A stretch of DNA of 64,000 bases from Prevotella sp. (GTDB taxonomy: Bacteria; Bacteroidota; Bacteroidia; Bacteroidales; Bacteroidaceae). Below are positions 17,728 through 27,522 of this stretch, piece after piece; position 1 is the first letter of the stretch, and the number at the start of each line of letters is the position of its first letter. Below the pieces are notes generated by a model, which worked only from the letters and a program-made list of their open reading frames with translations, was not told the origin of the DNA and did not search any database. Location of the stretch: the NCBI GenBank assembly GCA_017554145.1, contig JAFZIZ010000005.1:124001-188000 (forward strand), in the 5' to 3' direction. The translations under genes and the position numbers were made by a program.

Positions 17728-18699
17728 TTATTCTGTCAGTAAATCAATAAAATCCGCTTTCATAAGGTTCATGATGATATCATCAATTCGGTCGGGCAGG
17801 ATACGATTGAGAGCGCCTACTTCCAAAGGAACATCCTTCAGTTTATCGAGCAGACCTTTATCAAGATCGCCTATCAAGAAAAAGTCACCCATCAAATTGA
17901 TATTTTTGATGATACCGTTTTTCTGTTCTATATGTGCTTCAAACTCCCCCACACCCTCAATGCGGCGCTTCTTGACAAGCGTAGAACGGGGATTTTTACC
18001 ATAAATAAACTCATCGGAAAGGTATCCTTTCTCTATCTGTTCTATCTCCTGAATATCTTTCTCGCCAAGCATATAATCCTCGTCACAAAGTTGACGATGA
18101 ACAAAGTCCATGAATTCTGGTAGGCTAAGATTAATATAGTTCTTCAAGAAGTCCACATGCTGATGGATGCTTTTTACTCCTTTCGAAATCAGTTTGGTAG
18201 TCGGTGGCGTAATGGATCCTGCCATATTCAGCATATCCGTATCATAAAGCATAGTACCATGTACGATGCTGCGACCAGGAATTTTATAGAAAGCATTACC
18301 CGATACTTTTTTATTGCCGATCATCACATCATTACGTCCGGATGCCGATGCATCGACTCCCAGTTTATGCAATACCAGTACTACCATATTAATATAGCGA
18401 TTAAAGGTGAATCCCACCTGTTCTTCGCTGGTAATATAAGAGAACATTACATTGTTCATGTCTGCATACACGCAACCGCCCCCGCTCTTCCGTCGATAAG
18501 TCTGAATATGATGCTTACGACAGAAATCAAGATTCACCTCGTTCTCGATGAGTTGGTTACGCCCAAAGATAACGCTGGGTTCCACCTGCCACATGAAGAA
18601 GCATTCATCTTCTTTCACGTGTCTCGCCACGTATTCCTCCATGGCTAAATAGAAAGAGAGTCGTCTGACTTGTTTGTCGGGCAGTGTAATGTATAGCAT
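17728..18699 (-). CDS. lplA: Lipoate-protein ligase A
   Basis: 323 residues from the ATG at 18699, which gives the usual M-L-Y-I-T-L-P-D start; an in-frame ATG at 18729 is possible. It activates lipoate with ATP and attaches it to the lysine of GcvH. Recognisable are E-P-S-V-I-F-G-R-N-Q, the lipoate-site R-R-K-S-G-G-G-C-V-Y and K-K-V-S-G-N-A. Its place directly before gcvT and gcvH points to the glycine cleavage H protein as its main substrate. Confidence 0.95.
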   Translation of the reverse strand: MLYITLPDKQVRRLSFYLAMEEYVARHVKEDECFFMWQVEPSVIFGRNQLIENEVNLDFCRKHHIQTYRRKSGGGCVYADMNNVMFSYITSEEQVGFTFNRYINMVVLVLHKLGVDASASGRNDVMIGNKKVSGNAFYKIPGRSIVHGTMLYDTDMLNMAGSITPPTTKLISKGVKSIHQHVDFLKNYINLSLPEFMDFVHRQLCDEDYMLGEKDIQEIEQIEKGYLSDEFIYGKNPRSTLVKKRRIEGVGEFEAHIEQKNGIIKNINLMGDFFLIGDLDKGLLDKLKDVPLEVGALNRILPDRIDDIIMNLMKADFIDLLTE

Positions 18700-18771
18700 A
18701 TATTGGTTTTTAGAATCATCGTCCCCCACACCGCTATCGATGCAAGGGACGATGCCAGTTATATCATACTA

Positions 18772-20934
18772 CTATTCGTCAAGCAGTATCTTCATCATCT
18801 CACAGGCTGCTTTTGCCACACTGGTACCAGGACCGAAGATGGCAGCCACACCAGCCTTGTAAAGGAAGTCGTAGTCTTGGGCGGGGATGACACCGCCAGC
18901 GATGACCATAATATCCTCACGACCGAGTTTCTTCAACTCTTCGATGAGTTGTGGAATCAGCGTCTTGTGACCAGCAGCGAGACTGGAGGCACCGACGATA
19001 TGCACGTCATTCTCCACAGCCTCACGTGCTGCCTCGGCAGGAGTCTGGAACAGCGGTCCCATATCCACGTCGAAACCGCAGTCAGCATAACCTGTTGCTA
19101 CGACCTTTGCACCACGGTCATGACCATCCTGACCCATCTTCGCTACGAAGATACGCGGACGACGACCCTCACGTTTAGCAAACTCTTCTGTCAACGCACA
19201 GGCTTTCTCAAAGTCTGTGTCGTTCTTACTTTCTGATGAATACACGCCTGAAATTGTTCTGATTACTGCTTTATAACGACCTACGATTTCCTCGCAGGCA
19301 TCTGATATCTCACCCAACGTACAACGCAACTGAGCAGCCTTCACGGCAAGGTCGAGTAAGTTATTCTCGCTCTTCTTACCCTCGTTGAAGTCACGTACAC
19401 AATCTGTGATTGCTTTAAGTGCTGCCTGACAAGCAGCCTCATCGCGTTTGCTACGAACTTCCTTCAGACTCTCCTCCTGCTGCTTACGTACAGCAGTGTT
19501 GTCGACCTCGAGGATATCGATAGGATCCTCGTGTTCCAGACGATACTTGTTGGTACCGACAATGGTCTGAACGCCTGAGTCGATACGAGCCTGAGTACGT
19601 GCTGCAGCCTCCTCGATACGCATCTTTGGAAGACCCGTCTCGATAGCCTTAGCCATACCGCCCAGTTTCTCAATCTCCTGGATATGCTCCCAAGCCTTGT
19701 GTACCAGCTCATTGGTCAGAGTCTCAACATAGTAGCTACCAGCCCATGGGTCGATTTGCTTGCAGACCTTCGTCTCATTCTGGATATAAATCTGGGTGTT
19801 ACGAGCGATACGAGCCGAGAAGTCGGTAGGCAGAGCGATAGCCTCATCAAGCGCATTGGTATGCAGCGACTGGGTGTGACCCAATACAGCAGCCATGGCC
19901 TCGATACAAGTACGACCTACATTGTTGAATGGATCCTGCTCGGTGAGCGACCAACCAGAGGTCTGAGAGTGGGTACGCAGAGCCAGCGACTTAGGATTCT
20001 TAGCGCCAAAACTCTTCACAATCTTAGCCCAAAGCAGACGACCAGCACGCATCTTGGCAATCTCCATGAAGTGGTTCATACCAATCGCCCAGAAGAAAGA
20101 CAGACGAGGAGCAAAAGCATCCACATCAATGCCAGCATTAACACCAGTACGCAGGTAGTCCATACCATCGGCGAGGGTGTAAGCCAACTCAATATCAGCC
20201 GTAGCACCAGCCTCCTGCATGTGGTAACCCGAAATAGAGATACTGTTGAACTTCGGCATCTTCTGAGAGGTGTACTCGAAGATATCGGCGATGATCTTCA
20301 TGGAGAATGCAGGTGGATAGATATAGGTATTACGCACCATGAACTCCTTCAGAATATCGTTCTGGATAGTACCAGCCATCTCCTCCAACTGAGCACCCTG
20401 CTCCAGACCTGCTACAATGTAGAAAGCAAGGATAGGCAATACTGCACCGTTCATGGTCATTGATACAGACATCTTGTTCAAGGGAATACCAGAGAAGAGC
20501 ACCTTCATATTCTCCTCGTTACAGATAGACACACCTGCCTTACCTACATCACCCACCACACGGGCGTTGTCAGGGTCATAACCACGGTGTGTCGGCAGGT
20601 CGAAGGCTACAGAAAGACCTTTCTGACCAGAAGCGAGGTTACGACGATAGAATGCATTCGATTCCTCAGCCGTAGAGAATCCAGCATACTGACGGATTGT
20701 CCATGGACGGAAGGGATACATCATGGAATACGGACCACGGAGATAAGGAGGAATACCAGCAGTATAATCGAGGTGCTCCATACCTTCGAGGTCTTCTTTT
20801 GTATAAACAGGACGAACCTCAATATGCTCGGGGGTCTTCCAGTTTTCTACGATTCCATTGTCTTTAATCCACTTGGCACCATCTTGAGCCTTGATGCCTG
20901 CATAGATATCAATATCTTTAAATTGTTTACGCAT
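18772..20934 (-). CDS. mutB: Methylmalonyl-CoA mutase large subunit
   Basis: 720 residues. It interconverts succinyl-CoA and (R)-methylmalonyl-CoA using adenosylcobalamin, the key step of the succinate-propionate pathway. The N-terminal barrel contains [10 protein letters not shown] and [10 protein letters not shown]. The C-terminal B12 domain shows D-G-H-D-R-G-A-K-V near residue 603, whose His ligates cobalt. It follows mutA by 19 nt. Confidence 0.98.
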   Translation of the reverse strand: MRKQFKDIDIYAGIKAQDGAKWIKDNGIVENWKTPEHIEVRPVYTKEDLEGMEHLDYTAGIPPYLRGPYSMMYPFRPWTIRQYAGFSTAEESNAFYRRNLASGQKGLSVAFDLPTHRGYDPDNARVVGDVGKAGVSICNEENMKVLFSGIPLNKMSVSMTMNGAVLPILAFYIVAGLEQGAQLEEMAGTIQNDILKEFMVRNTYIYPPAFSMKIIADIFEYTSQKMPKFNSISISGYHMQEAGATADIELAYTLADGMDYLRTGVNAGIDVDAFAPRLSFFWAIGMNHFMEIAKMRAGRLLWAKIVKSFGAKNPKSLALRTHSQTSGWSLTEQDPFNNVGRTCIEAMAAVLGHTQSLHTNALDEAIALPTDFSARIARNTQIYIQNETKVCKQIDPWAGSYYVETLTNELVHKAWEHIQEIEKLGGMAKAIETGLPKMRIEEAAARTQARIDSGVQTIVGTNKYRLEHEDPIDILEVDNTAVRKQQEESLKEVRSKRDEAACQAALKAITDCVRDFNEGKKSENNLLDLAVKAAQLRCTLGEISDACEEIVGRYKAVIRTISGVYSSESKNDTDFEKACALTEEFAKREGRRPRIFVAKMGQDGHDRGAKVVATGYADCGFDVDMGPLFQTPAEAAREAVENDVHIVGASSLAAGHKTLIPQLIEELKKLGREDIMVIAGGVIPAQDYDFLYKAGVAAIFGPGTSVAKAACEMMKILLDE

Positions 20935-20953
20935 AATTCAAGTCTCCTATTCT

Positions 20954-22807
20954 TTAAATACCAAGTTTCTGATTATATTCTTTCAAAGTCTCAAGTACGT
21001 TACACTTCACGTGAACAAAGTTCTCGATGCCAGCAGCCTTCAGATCCTCCATACAAGCAGGTGCACCAGCGACAACGAACATCGCACGACCATTCAAATA
21101 CTTGAAGGCAGGGATGGCATACTCCGCATACTCGTCGTCGGAAGAGCAGATGACTACGATATCGGCCTTAGCCTCGAGTGCTGCATCAACACCCTCCTCG
21201 ACGGTCTTGAAGCCGAGGTTATCAATCACCTTGTATCCAGCGCAAGCCAGGAAGTTGCAAGAGAACTGCGCACGAGCCTGACGCATGGCGAGATTACCAA
21301 TGGTCAGCATGAAGGCAGTAGGCACCTTCGTCTCTTCGGTATGAATGCGCAAATCTTCAAAGTCAGCAGCGAGGCGAGTGGTCTCGAGCTTCTTGAAGGG
21401 AGCCGTTTCGTTTGTTGCTGTGCCACAGCAACAAGCACAACTTACAGCGCGCTTGCCTTCACTCTTCTCAGTGAAGTTGGGGAACTGGTTGGTGCCTAGC
21501 AGAAACTCCTTGCGCTTGGCAGCATCACCATGACGCTTCACATTCGTAGCATTGATGTCGTCCTGAACAGTACCAGCCTTGACAGCAGCGAGGAAACCGC
21601 CCTCCTCTTCTATCTTGAGGAAGAGTTTCCAGCCTTCCTGAGCTAGTGCATCCGTCAGGTGTTCAATATAATAAGAACCTGCTGATGGGTCAACGATACG
21701 GTCGAAATGGCTCTCTTCCTTAATCAACAACTGTTGGTTACGGGCAATACGCTCACTGAAGTCAGTAGCTTTCTCGTATGGAGCATCAAATGGTGTTACC
21801 ACCATCGAATGAACACCACCAAGGGCTGCACTCATCGCTTCCGTCTGAGAGCGTAGCAGATTTACATAAGAGTCAAATAATGTTTGATTATACGTTGACG
21901 TGCTGGCATTGATCACCATCTTACAGGCACAGTCACACTTTGGTTCATACTGTTTCACAATCTGTGCCCAAAGCAGACGAGCAGCACGGAACTTCGCAAT
22001 CTCCATGAAATAATTCTCCGAAATACCCATATAGAACTTGATGCTCTTAGCAGCAAGGTCGACATCCACACCTGCATCAACGAGTTGTTGCAGATACTCA
22101 TTACCCCAAGCAAGAGCGTAACCCAGTTCCTGTACGATGTACGCACCACTGTTGTTCAATGTGTCGGAATGCACCATCACACAACGCAGGTTGGGATAGT
22201 CCTTCAGTGTCTCAACAATCTTGGGCAGATCAGCCAACAAAGCGCCAGCGTCCTTGCCCTTCTGAAGCATGGCGTCAATAGGGTCAAAACCCACACCACC
22301 GACAATCTTCTCCTTGTCGTAACCCTGCTTCTCAAAATACTTAACCAGCAATTCTGCCAATTCGACAGCATGCTTCGGACAAGTGCGATAACTTACCTCC
22401 ACAATATCGAGGCGGATATCCTTGAGCAGTGTCTCAATAAACTCAGCACTTACCTTGTCACCACCAAAACGGAAGCCCAGTGAGTCAACACCCTTGTTCA
22501 GAATATCGAGTGCCTTCTTGTTTGCCTCAGCAGGGTCGTCAACCTTGATGTTCTGACGAACATACCACTCATTAGAGTCTTTTTTGTTACCACGCACAAA
22601 GGGGAACTCGCCCGGCAATGCATCTGGGGTTTTCAGGTTCGCCAAATCTTCTCGGCGATAGAAAGGCTGTACATTGAAGCCTTCATTGGTTCTCCACACG
22701 AGTCGTTTCTGGAAGTCGGCACCTTTCAGGTCCACTTCAATCTTGTCCAACCATTCCTGAGTGGTTGGCGCTTGGAACTCGGCGAAGAGTTTTTCTTTGT
22801 TTGCCAT
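20954..22807 (-). CDS. mutA: Methylmalonyl-CoA mutase small subunit
   Basis: 617 residues, homologous to MutB but with a degenerate B12 domain that lacks the D-x-H-x-x-G signature, as expected for the structural subunit of the heterodimer. It heads the minus-strand run mutA-mutB-lplA-gcv-lpdA and has its own promoter. Confidence 0.96.
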   Translation of the reverse strand: MANKEKLFAEFQAPTTQEWLDKIEVDLKGADFQKRLVWRTNEGFNVQPFYRREDLANLKTPDALPGEFPFVRGNKKDSNEWYVRQNIKVDDPAEANKKALDILNKGVDSLGFRFGGDKVSAEFIETLLKDIRLDIVEVSYRTCPKHAVELAELLVKYFEKQGYDKEKIVGGVGFDPIDAMLQKGKDAGALLADLPKIVETLKDYPNLRCVMVHSDTLNNSGAYIVQELGYALAWGNEYLQQLVDAGVDVDLAAKSIKFYMGISENYFMEIAKFRAARLLWAQIVKQYEPKCDCACKMVINASTSTYNQTLFDSYVNLLRSQTEAMSAALGGVHSMVVTPFDAPYEKATDFSERIARNQQLLIKEESHFDRIVDPSAGSYYIEHLTDALAQEGWKLFLKIEEEGGFLAAVKAGTVQDDINATNVKRHGDAAKRKEFLLGTNQFPNFTEKSEGKRAVSCACCCGTATNETAPFKKLETTRLAADFEDLRIHTEETKVPTAFMLTIGNLAMRQARAQFSCNFLACAGYKVIDNLGFKTVEEGVDAALEAKADIVVICSSDDEYAEYAIPAFKYLNGRAMFVVAGAPACMEDLKAAGIENFVHVKCNVLETLKEYNQKLGI

Positions 22808-22877
22808 AAATGATGTTTTATTATATAAGTTGTTTTAAGTTCACGTCTTACATTGGGACACGCCCCGTTACAGCCTA

Positions 22878-22908
22878 CAAAGATAACAATATTTTCTCAA
22901 CTACCGAA
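22878..22908 (-). promoter_or_regulatory. Promoter of mutA operon
   Basis: Minus-strand TTCG (22905-22908), 19 nt, then TATCTTTG (22878-22885). The leader to the mutA ATG is about 65 nt, too short for a cobalamin riboswitch. Confidence 0.55.
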
Positions 22909-22961
22909 GATTTTAATAATATTTTCATATTTATGAAAAATAGTTGCACAAAAATTATTTT

Positions 22962-22971
22962 ATTGCGCAAT
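22962..22971. promoter_or_regulatory. Palindrome in AspT-type gene promoter
   Basis: Perfect palindrome attgcgcaat just upstream of the -7 box at 22979. Its position between the -33 and -7 regions suggests an operator, but no regulator can be named. Confidence 0.3.
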
Positions 22972-22978
22972 TTTTGAC

Positions 22979-22986
22979 TAACTTTG
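22979..22986 (+). promoter_or_regulatory. -7 box for the transporter-decarboxylase operon
   Basis: TAACTTTG followed by C, 25 nt before the ATG at 23012. The -33 element is not clear. Confidence 0.5.
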
Positions 22987-23011
22987 CAAGCCGTAAAGAG
23001 AAAAGTATGTT

Positions 23012-24703
23012 ATGGAATCGCTTCAATGGCTAAAAGACTTGTTTCTAACAACTGACTCCGTAGCGCATATCACATTGCTCTACGCCATAGTCATTGCCGT
23101 AGGAGTCTACTTAGGAAAACTGAAGATAGGAGGCATCTCGCTGGGTGTCACCTTTGTGTTGTTTGCTGGAATCGTGGCAGGACACATCGGTTTTACGGCA
23201 CCTCTCCCTATTCTGACCTTTATTCAAGACTTCGGACTGATACTCTTCGTGTTTATGATTGGTATGCAGGTCGGACCTGGTTTCTTCGAGAGTTTCGGTA
23301 CAGCAGGCATCAAACTCAACGGGCTTGCCGCTATCATCGTCCTGCTGAACATCTTGGTGATGTTTGCCTGCTACTTTATTTTCTTCGACACTTCTGACGT
23401 CACCAGTCTTCCAATGATGGTGGGTACTTTGTACGGTGCCGTCACCAATACGCCAGGTCTTGGTGCTGCCAACGAGGCATTAGGTTCCGTGTTTAGTTGT
23501 AATCCTCCCCAAATTGCCTCTGCATACGCCTGTGCCTATCCGCTCGGTGTGTTAGGTATCATCGGTGCTACTATATTAATAAGGTATCTCTGTAACATCA
23601 AACTGGAAAGAGAGGAAGCAAGGCTGAAAGCCATGGAAGAGACTTCCGCCGACAAAAAACCGTACAAGATGCACTTAGAGGTCACGAACAAATACTTGGA
23701 AGGCAAGACACTATTACAGGTGCACGACTTCCTGAACCGTGATTTCGTCGTATCCCGCATCGTACATGACGGTGAGTTGTCGATTCCCAACCGCGACACA
23801 ATTTTCCATTTAGGTGACCAAATGCTCATCGTATGTGCTGAGGCAGACCAAGAGGCAATTACCGCCTTCATTGGTCCTAAACTTGATATCGACTTTGAGC
23901 AACAGGATCAGCCATTGGTATCGAAACGTATCTTAGTCACCAATCCGAACATCAACGGTAAGACATTGGCATCCATGCACTTCTCCAGTGTTCATGGAGT
24001 CAACGTAACGCGTGTGACTCGTCATGGTATGGACCTCTTTGCTACAGCAAGTCTTCCCCTGCAAGTAGGTGACAGAATCATGGTAGTAGGTCCTGAGGAT
24101 GCCGTAGACCGTGTTGCTAACAAGATGGGCAACTCCATACGTCGTCTGGATGCCCCTAATATCGCTACGATTTTCGTGGGTATTATCATCGGTATCATCT
24201 TCGGTTCCCTGCCCATTGCCATTCCTGGCATGCCTGTTCCTTTGAAACTGGGTATCGCAGGCGGTCCCCTCATCATCGCCATCCTCATTGGACGTTACGG
24301 ATATAAGATACACCTCGTGACCTACACAACTACCTCCGCCAATATGATGCTGCGTGAAATCGGACTGGTACTCTTCCTCGCATCAGTAGGCATTAAGGCG
24401 GGAGCCTCGTTCTTCTCGACGGTGGTAGACGGCGGAGGACTGCTTTACGTGCTGACAGGATTCCTTATCACGATTATCCCCATCCTGATTGTAGGTCCCA
24501 TTGCACGTATCAGATACAAACTCAATTACTTCACGATGATGGGTATGATAGCAGGTACCTATACCGATCCGCCAGCACTCGCCTATGCCAATAGTGTTTG
24601 CTCCAAGGAAGCACCTGCCGTAGGCTATTCGACGGTCTATCCGTTGTCTATGTTCCTCCGTATCTTTACGGCACAACTTGTTGTGCTCTTCTTCTGTGGA
24701 TAA
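23012..24703 (+). CDS. AspT/YidE-type transporter with two RCK_C domains
   Basis: 563 residues. Two blocks of five to six membrane segments (residues about 15-200 and 385-563) flank a soluble middle with two TrkA-C (RCK_C) domains. This is the layout of the aspartate:alanine exchanger family (AAE). Family members exchange dicarboxylates or amino acids across the inner membrane; AspT itself swaps aspartate for alanine. The substrate here is unknown. It precedes decarboxylase subunit genes by 41 nt, so a decarboxylation-linked exchange role is possible. Confidence 0.85.
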   Translation: MESLQWLKDLFLTTDSVAHITLLYAIVIAVGVYLGKLKIGGISLGVTFVLFAGIVAGHIGFTAPLPILTFIQDFGLILFVFMIGMQVGPGFFESFGTAGIKLNGLAAIIVLLNILVMFACYFIFFDTSDVTSLPMMVGTLYGAVTNTPGLGAANEALGSVFSCNPPQIASAYACAYPLGVLGIIGATILIRYLCNIKLEREEARLKAMEETSADKKPYKMHLEVTNKYLEGKTLLQVHDFLNRDFVVSRIVHDGELSIPNRDTIFHLGDQMLIVCAEADQEAITAFIGPKLDIDFEQQDQPLVSKRILVTNPNINGKTLASMHFSSVHGVNVTRVTRHGMDLFATASLPLQVGDRIMVVGPEDAVDRVANKMGNSIRRLDAPNIATIFVGIIIGIIFGSLPIAIPGMPVPLKLGIAGGPLIIAILIGRYGYKIHLVTYTTTSANMMLREIGLVLFLASVGIKAGASFFSTVVDGGGLLYVLTGFLITIIPILIVGPIARIRYKLNYFTMMGMIAGTYTDPPALAYANSVCSKEAPAVGYSTVYPLSMFLRIFTAQLVVLFFCG

Positions 24704-24744
24704 TAAGACATAAAAACAAACATAATACACGTACAGTTAGATTT

Positions 24745-25782
24745 ATGAACAAATTCGGATTACTGTTAGGCGTCACACTACTGACTGGCACCTCTACGAT
24801 GCGAGCACAAATGGATGCAAGCATCAAACTGAACGAGGTGATGACCAATAACGACGCCAGCCTGCAGGACGAATACGGACAACACAAGGCGTGGATAGAG
24901 ATTGAGAATATCTCTCACTCTACGTACAATATCCGTGGGATGTATATCACCACCGACCGTTCCGTTCTCGACAAATCGATGAGTGTACCCGAACGCATCA
25001 AACGTATGAGCATCATCCCTAATGGTGATGCACGTACAAACCTGAGTGGACGGCAGCATCTCGTTCTTTTCTGCAATAGCCAACCCAACCTGGGTGCATT
25101 GCATCTCTCCGTTCCCGTTGACCCCGCAAAGCCTGTATGGGTAGCTCTCTACAATGGCAACGCTACTCAACTCATTGATTCCGTTACCATCCCCGTTTTG
25201 GCTGCCAACCAATCATTTGCACGTATTGCCAACAACGGCAACACAAAAGACTGGGAAGTAAAGTCTGGCGACCGTGTAACCCCTGGTATTGCCAATGTGA
25301 CTACCGTCAGCGAATCGAAGATTGATAAGTTTAAGCGTGAGGACCCACATGGTTTCGCAATGGCCATCATGGCGATGGGTATCGTCTTCCTTTGCCTTGC
25401 CTTGTTATGGATTTTCTTTACGATCTTCGGCATGATTATGCGCCATCGTGAAACAGCAAAGAAAGTCATCAATACCCAACCTATCAAGCCGATTACCAAG
25501 ACGGTAGAGAAGACGATGGAGGTTGGACATAAGACTGGTGTGATGCTGAAAGAAGGTCTTAACACAAAAGGTATCGACAAAGAGGTATATATGGCTGTCA
25601 TCGGTATGGCACTCAAACAGTATGAGGATGATGTCCACGACGTGGAGAGTGGCGTTATCACCATCAAGTCAAAAGATACGGGTTGGGACGATGAGTATTC
25701 TCAGATGACCCAGTTCCACGACCCTGTCGTACCGACCACACACACTGCTCCTAATATCCCTACAGGACCTGAGTTAAAATAA
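24745..25782 (+). CDS. OadG-like decarboxylase subunit with lamin-tail domain
   Basis: 345 residues from the ATG at 24745, which opens a signal peptide. A lamin-tail-like domain (L-N-E-V-M, then W-I-E-I-E-N) covers about residues 30-180 and should lie in the periplasm. A single membrane helix (about 209-235) and a charged cytoplasmic tail follow, as in OadG (gamma/delta) subunits of Na+-transporting decarboxylases. The lamin-tail form is known from Bacteroidetes methylmalonyl-CoA decarboxylase clusters. It is followed by the biotin carrier and beta-subunit genes. Confidence 0.8.
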   Translation: MNKFGLLLGVTLLTGTSTMRAQMDASIKLNEVMTNNDASLQDEYGQHKAWIEIENISHSTYNIRGMYITTDRSVLDKSMSVPERIKRMSIIPNGDARTNLSGRQHLVLFCNSQPNLGALHLSVPVDPAKPVWVALYNGNATQLIDSVTIPVLAANQSFARIANNGNTKDWEVKSGDRVTPGIANVTTVSESKIDKFKREDPHGFAMAIMAMGIVFLCLALLWIFFTIFGMIMRHRETAKKVINTQPIKPITKTVEKTMEVGHKTGVMLKEGLNTKGIDKEVYMAVIGMALKQYEDDVHDVESGVITIKSKDTGWDDEYSQMTQFHDPVVPTTHTAPNIPTGPELK

Positions 25783-25783
25783 A

Positions 25784-25811
25784 GTTTAGAGTATAGAGAT
25801 TAAAGTTTAGA
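25784..25811. repeat. Heptanucleotide tract before biotin carrier gene
   Basis: Units gtttaga, gtataga, gattaaa, gtttaga (then gatatga) fill the 32-bp gap between two operon genes and run into the ATG at 25815. Confidence 0.6.
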
Positions 25812-25814
25812 GAT

Positions 25815-26270
25815 ATGAACAAGTATCAATATAAAGTACAAGGTGTTGACTACGAAGTAGAAATCGAGGAAGTAGAAGGCAACATCGCCAAAGTGAATGT
25901 CAATGGTATCCCATTTGAGGTAGAACTGCAACAGCCCATCAATGCGGCAAAGCATCCCAATATTGTCAAGCCCAAGGTTGAGGCTCCGAAACCTGCTCCC
26001 GCAGCAAGCGCACCCGTTGCAGCAGCTGCACCTGCTCCAGCTGCCCCTGCAGGTGCTGGAAATGCACAGAAAGCACCGCTGCCTGGAACAATTACGAGTA
26101 TCAACGTAAAGGTCGGTGACACCGTTGCCGTCGGCGATGTGGTCATTGTATTGGAGGCCATGAAGATGCAGAACAACATCGAGGCAGAATACGCTGGAAC
26201 TATCACCTCTATCACTGTCAATGTCGGTGACTCCGTCATGGAAGGAGCTGTTATGTTAACGATAGGATAA
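25815..26270 (+). CDS. Biotin carboxyl carrier subunit of decarboxylase
   Basis: 151 residues: an N-terminal domain, an Ala/Pro-rich linker (about 53-85) and a biotinyl domain with E-A-M-K-M, where Lys117 carries biotin. It moves CO2 from the carboxyltransferase to the membrane beta subunit. It lies between the OadG-like and OadB-like genes and matches the gamma subunit of methylmalonyl-CoA decarboxylase. Confidence 0.93.
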   Translation: MNKYQYKVQGVDYEVEIEEVEGNIAKVNVNGIPFEVELQQPINAAKHPNIVKPKVEAPKPAPAASAPVAAAAPAPAAPAGAGNAQKAPLPGTITSINVKVGDTVAVGDVVIVLEAMKMQNNIEAEYAGTITSITVNVGDSVMEGAVMLTIG

Positions 26271-26279
26271 TTGACTATT

Positions 26280-27437
26280 ATGGGATTTACGAATTTTATC
26301 ATCGAAAATTTCAATGAGTTCCTGACATACACAGGCTTTGCCAATGCCACAGCAGGAAACCTCATTATGATAGCGGTTGGTGCGCTCTTCATCTGGCTTG
26401 CCATCAAGAAAGACTTTGAGCCACTGCTACTTGTCCCCATAGGCTTAGGTATCATTCTGGGAAACATTCCCTTCCGTGCCGATGCCGGTCTGGAAATAGG
26501 TCTTTATGAAGACAATTCAGTACTAAACATCTTCTATCAGGGTGTTCGTCAAGGATGGTATCCTCCTCTGATTTTCTTAGGAATCGGAGCCATGACAGAC
26601 TTCTCGGCTCTGCTTGCTAATCCGAAGTTGATGCTGATTGGTGCAGCAGCCCAGTTCGGTATCTTCGGTGCCTATATGTTTGCACTTGCCCTTGGTTTTG
26701 AACCTAATCAGGCAGCAGGTATTGCCATCATCGGAGGTGCCGATGGTCCTACTGCTATCTTCCTGAGCAGTAAGCTCTCTCCCAACCTAATGGGAGCGAT
26801 TGCCGTCTGTGCCTATTCATATATGGCACTGGTACCATTGATTCAACCACCATTGATGCGCCTGTTGACCACCAAGAAAGAACGCGTCATCAAGATGAAA
26901 CCTGCCCGTGAGGTATCACAGACAGAACGTATCTTGTTCCCGATTATCGGACTGTTGCTGACAACCTTCATCGTTCCTTCTGGTCTGCCTTTGCTGGGTA
27001 TGTTGTTCTTTGGTAATCTGTTGAAGGAGTCAGGTAAGACAACCCGTCTTGCCAAGACTGCTGGTGCTGCCCTGAATGATATCGTGGTTATGCTGCTTGG
27101 ATTGACAGTAGGCTGTTCCACACAGGCATCAGAGTTCCTGACGATTAACACAATCTATATCTTTGCTATCGGTGCAGGTGCCTTCATCATTGCCACCATG
27201 AGTGGAGTATGTTTCGTGAAGGTGATGAACCTCTTCCTGCCGAAAGACAAGAAACTCAATCCGCTGATTGGTAACGCCGGTGTAAGTGCCGTTCCTATGG
27301 CAGCCCGTATCTCCAACAACCTCGGTTTGGAATACGATCGCCATAACTTCCTGCTGATGCATGCGATGGGACCGAATGTGGCTGGTGTCATCGGCTCTGC
27401 AGTAGCAGCTGGTGCTCTGCTCGGCTTCCTATCATAA
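26280..27437 (+). CDS. Na+-transporting decarboxylase beta subunit
   Basis: 385 residues from the ATG at 26280; a TTG at 26271 is in frame but less likely. It is a multi-pass membrane protein of the OadB/MmdB family with G-G-A-D-G-P-T-A-I-F and G-N-A-G-V-S-A-V-P-M-A-A-R near the C-terminus. Using Na+ transport, it decarboxylates carboxybiotin and pumps Na+ outwards. With MutAB nearby, the complex is more likely methylmalonyl-CoA decarboxylase than oxaloacetate decarboxylase, but the alpha subunit that would decide this is not in the window. Confidence 0.93.
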   Translation: MGFTNFIIENFNEFLTYTGFANATAGNLIMIAVGALFIWLAIKKDFEPLLLVPIGLGIILGNIPFRADAGLEIGLYEDNSVLNIFYQGVRQGWYPPLIFLGIGAMTDFSALLANPKLMLIGAAAQFGIFGAYMFALALGFEPNQAAGIAIIGGADGPTAIFLSSKLSPNLMGAIAVCAYSYMALVPLIQPPLMRLLTTKKERVIKMKPAREVSQTERILFPIIGLLLTTFIVPSGLPLLGMLFFGNLLKESGKTTRLAKTAGAALNDIVVMLLGLTVGCSTQASEFLTINTIYIFAIGAGAFIIATMSGVCFVKVMNLFLPKDKKLNPLIGNAGVSAVPMAARISNNLGLEYDRHNFLLMHAMGPNVAGVIGSAVAAGALLGFLS

Positions 27438-27450
27438 AAGCAACCAATAT

Positions 27451-27490
27451 AAAAAAAATGGCAATCTTTTAACGGATTGCCATTTTTTTT
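27451..27490 (+). terminator. Terminator of decarboxylase operon
   Basis: Stem 27451-27466 with 27475-27490, loop of 8 nt, ending in eight T. Its T run abuts the promoter of the next gene. Confidence 0.85.
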
Positions 27491-27491
27491 G

Positions 27492-27499
27492 TATCTTTG
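27492..27499 (+). promoter_or_regulatory. -7 box for the signalling operon
   Basis: TATCTTTG followed by C, 23 nt before the ATG at 27523. The -33 position (TTTT at 27467-27470) lies in the loop of the preceding terminator hairpin. Confidence 0.55.
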
Positions 27500-27522
27500 C
27501 AGGGTTATTTAAAGGAAAAAGC

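Noticed and set aside
18700-18771. Glycine riboswitch before the gcv genes
   Set aside because: The gap is 72 bp, too short for the tandem or single aptamer with expression platform, and lacks the conserved core.
24598-24744. Longer N-terminus of the OadG-like protein overlapping the AspT-type gene
   Set aside because: The ATG at 24745 opens a normal signal peptide; the extension only reads the neighbour gene in another frame.
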